Of a DNA stretch of 6,805 bases, positions 5,354 through 6,805 are shown in pieces (within the stretch, counting starts at the first letter, position 1; every line of letters starts with the position of its first letter). The notes under the pieces are model-generated. The model was not told the DNA's origin and did not search any database. It saw nothing but the letters and a program-made list of their open reading frames with translations. The position numbers and the translations under genes are program-made. The DNA is from Clostridia bacterium (GTDB lineage Bacteria > Bacillota > Clostridia > Christensenellales > CAG-1252). The stretch covers positions 1 through 6,805 of the forward strand of contig JAGAAA010000070.1 in assembly GCA_017615495.1 (NCBI GenBank). The letters are read 5' to 3'.

Positions 5354-5871
5354 AAAAACTTCTTGTTGCGTTGCTTCTTCTTTGCGTTTGCGTGACGGCG
5401 TTCGCTTGCGGCGGGAAGGACGTAGTCCTTACGGAAGAGACCTTCTTTTACGGGATGCTAACAATCCAAATGTACCCGGATGAGTACGTCGGCAAAAAGA
5501 TCTCCTTCGATTGCTTTACTTATCGTCTGACGGATACCGACGGCAACGAATATCTTTGCGGCGTAAGAAAGTGTTCCGCCGGGTATGGTTGCAAATGCGG
5601 GAAGGATAGCATCATCGGCTTTATTTTGGAGTACGATGGGGAGATCCCCGAACCTAAAAATCAAAGCGTGGATACCAACGATAAAACTTGGATCCACGTG
5701 GAAGGGAAACTTGCTACGGCAGACGTGACCGAACTGGAAATTTTTGCCTATGATGAAAACGGGCAAATCGACACCTCGTGGAGGGAATACGTAGTATTCT
5801 GCACCTTCGCCGTGTCATCGCTGAGCAGGATCGAGGATGCCTCGGGACTTGCGTATTACGTTACAAAATAA
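5350..5871 (+). CDS. Cys-rich lipoprotein of the metal-uptake operon
   Basis: A 173-aa predicted lipoprotein: basic start MKKLL, hydrophobic core, and AFA-C20 as lipobox, so it should sit on the outer face of the membrane. The GTG start (5350) overlaps the permease stop as GTGA and follows AGGGAGGG (5335-5342) by 7 nt. The mature part has YPDEYVGKKISFDCFTYRL (42-60), a Cys cluster C70-x4-C75-x5-C81-x-C83, IIGFILEYDGEIP (88-100) and WIHVEGKL (114-121). This order (YxGKxI, Cys-rich turn, GF, WxxVxGxL) resembles the extracytoplasmic OB-like domain of DUF1980/TIGR03943 proteins (B. subtilis YcgQ group); I hold that match as probable only. C55 and C151 are extra cysteines. A role in binding metal or passing it to the transporter is inferred from position and cysteines. 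Confidence 0.78.
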   Translation: MKKLLVALLLLCVCVTAFACGGKDVVLTEETFFYGMLTIQMYPDEYVGKKISFDCFTYRLTDTDGNEYLCGVRKCSAGYGCKCGKDSIIGFILEYDGEIPEPKNQSVDTNDKTWIHVEGKLATADVTELEIFAYDENGQIDTSWREYVVFCTFAVSSLSRIEDASGLAYYVTK

Positions 5872-5881
5872 GGGGGCTGTT

Positions 5882-6544
5882 ATGGCAAACAAAAAGTATA
5901 TGGAAGCAAAAATCAAAATGGAGCAAGAAAAAGCCTACGAGAAAAAGCGTAAAATGCTCAGGCTGTTTTCACTGGCGGCGCTTATGTTTACCGTCATTTT
6001 GCTGCTCTTTATGCTGTCCAATTGGGCGGGCATTTTCAACACGGATATCGAAGATTACGAAATCAAGGTCAGCGGCTACAACTGCGTTTCGGCGGGGCTC
6101 TCCGGCGATTATACGAGCATGGATACGGGGCGCTTTGGCAATATCGCAGTGTTTAATTACCACGCCGAAGCGTATATCACAAAGCTTGCCACCCTCAGCG
6201 CGGCGGTGATGTTCGTCGTGATCGTGCATTTGCTCGTCAACCTCTTTGGCTTGATCACAAACAAGCAGGGCGTTTTCAACATCGTAAGCATCGCTTTTGC
6301 GCTGGCGGAAACGGCGCTGTTTATCGCTTGTTACGCGGTGGCGCTTTCCATCAACGATTCGGGCATTTTGACCACTTATTGCAACGATAACCCCGCTTGC
6401 TCGGTGCAATCTCACGCCATCTTGCCGGTGCTGTTTGCCATTTTGTCCTTTGCCGCGCCCATCCTCGCGATGATCTATTCCAAAAAGATTACGCCGCCGC
6501 AGGAGCCGCAACAGGAAGTGCCAAAGAGCGGGAAACGCAAATAA
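5882..6544 (+). CDS. four-TM membrane protein of unknown function, last gene of the operon
   Basis: This 220-aa protein was not recognised. Residues 1-26 are strongly charged, probably helical and cytoplasmic. Four hydrophobic segments follow at about 27-48, 102-124, 132-156 and 178-199, then a Pro/Gln/Lys-rich cytoplasmic tail (201-220). The long loop between TM1 and TM2 (about 50-100) contains C68 and H94 and should lie outside the cell. The loop between TM3 and TM4 contains C167 and C173 (YCNDNPAC), a likely disulfide or metal pair. The ATG at 5882 is chosen because AGGGGG (5871-5876) lies 5 nt upstream; the frame is open further 5' but only within the preceding gene. The gap to the lipoprotein is 10 nt, and the operon terminator follows, so it belongs to this transcript. 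Function unknown. Confidence 0.75.
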   Translation: MANKKYMEAKIKMEQEKAYEKKRKMLRLFSLAALMFTVILLLFMLSNWAGIFNTDIEDYEIKVSGYNCVSAGLSGDYTSMDTGRFGNIAVFNYHAEAYITKLATLSAAVMFVVIVHLLVNLFGLITNKQGVFNIVSIAFALAETALFIACYAVALSINDSGILTTYCNDNPACSVQSHAILPVLFAILSFAAPILAMIYSKKITPPQEPQQEVPKSGKRK

Positions 6545-6563
6545 TCGCGTTAAAAAACAGAAA

Positions 6564-6591
6564 GAGGAGGGCTTAGAAGCCCTCTTTTTTT
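6564..6591 (+). terminator. intrinsic terminator of the metal-uptake operon
   Basis: GAGGGCTT (6567-6574) pairs with AAGCCCTC (6577-6584); the end T-A pair is probably open, giving a TAGA loop. Seven T follow (6585-6591). Upstream AAAGAG can pair with part of the T-run, but it is not a long A-tract, so action is mainly on the plus strand. Confidence 0.92.
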
Positions 6592-6603
6592 CAAAAACCC
6601 CCC

Positions 6604-6633
6604 TTGAAATGGCGGGCGCGTATATGTTATAAT
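6604..6633 (+). promoter_or_regulatory. extended -10 promoter of the right-edge gene
   Basis: TTGAAA (6604-6609), an 18-nt spacer, and consensus TATAAT (6628-6633) with TG at 6625-6626. Start is predicted at about 6640, a leader of about 28 nt. No clear dyad operator is seen here. Confidence 0.85.
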
Positions 6634-6667
6634 AAATCTACAAAATCTCGATTTAAAGGAGAACACT

Positions 6668-6805
6668 ATGGGCGAATACAGCAAATACATATCGGAAAAA
6701 CGCAGAGCGGTGCCTACCCCGAAAGATTTGGTGGATGAAAACGGCAAGGTCGTTTTCGGTACCTTTGACAAAGAGTTCGAAACGATGGAACTTCTTCGCG
6801 CAAAG
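6668..6805 (+). CDS. unrecognised protein, N-terminal 46 codons only (runs off window)
   Basis: The start ATG follows AAAGGAG (6655-6661) by 6 nt and lies behind a good promoter, so this is a genuine gene start. The visible part begins MGEYSKYISEKRRAVPTPKD, continues VDENGKVVFGTFDKEFE and is still open at the window end. It is soluble and charged, with no signal peptide or membrane segment in this portion. It has its own promoter after a terminator, so it is not part of the metal-uptake operon. I cannot name the family. Confidence 0.8.
   Translation, partial: MGEYSKYISEKRRAVPTPKDLVDENGKVVFGTFDKEFETMELLRAK

Overview
The window looks like chromosomal DNA of a Gram-positive bacterium, most probably an uncultured member of the Clostridia (Bacillota) with mid-range G+C. 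This rests on strong purine-rich Shine-Dalgarno (SD) sequences before most genes, lipobox-type binding proteins, a Fur-family regulator and a histidine-rich metal binding protein of clostridial type, and a uridine-kinase-like protein of clostridial type. No phage, insertion-sequence, CRISPR or rRNA/tRNA signal was seen, and base composition looks even throughout. The taxonomic call is inferred from protein style, not from a marker gene.

Left part (1-1852): a minus-strand pair, deoC (deoxyribose-phosphate aldolase) followed by the start of dtd (D-aminoacyl-tRNA deacylase), overlapping by ATGA. It diverges from a plus-strand P-loop nucleoside kinase of the uridine kinase/phosphoribulokinase family. 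The kinase lacks the N-terminal TGS/ThrRS-like region that many clostridial homologues carry. The 154-bp spacer holds one clear sigma-A-type promoter in each direction. Both predicted transcripts start only about 12 nt before the start codon. An intrinsic terminator closes the kinase unit.

Centre and right (1883-6591): a compact seven-gene metal-uptake operon with one evident promoter and one terminator. In order it holds a Fur-family repressor (probably Zur), a 92-aa two-TM protein with a His/Cys cluster between the helices, the metal-binding lipoprotein (ZnuA type, with an acidic His-rich loop), the ATPase (ZnuC type), the permease (ZnuB type), a Cys-rich lipoprotein, and a four-TM membrane protein. 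Four of the six junctions are tight: three overlap in the form ATGA or GTGA, and one has a 10-nt gap. The other two junctions, on either side of znuA, carry RNA hairpins. A perfect 8-5-8 inverted repeat lies between the -10 box and the SD of the regulator gene and is the best operator candidate.

How the parts may work together (inference): the regulator senses metal and represses its own operon through the inverted repeat. The lipoprotein captures Zn2+ outside the membrane and passes it to the permease/ATPase. The three accessory proteins (small 2-TM protein, Cys-cluster lipoprotein, 4-TM protein) are placed where metal handling at the membrane would be expected, but none has a function that can be read from sequence. 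They are the most interesting part of the window. The right edge (6628-6805) starts a new unit with its own extended -10 promoter and a gene that runs off the window and was not recognised.
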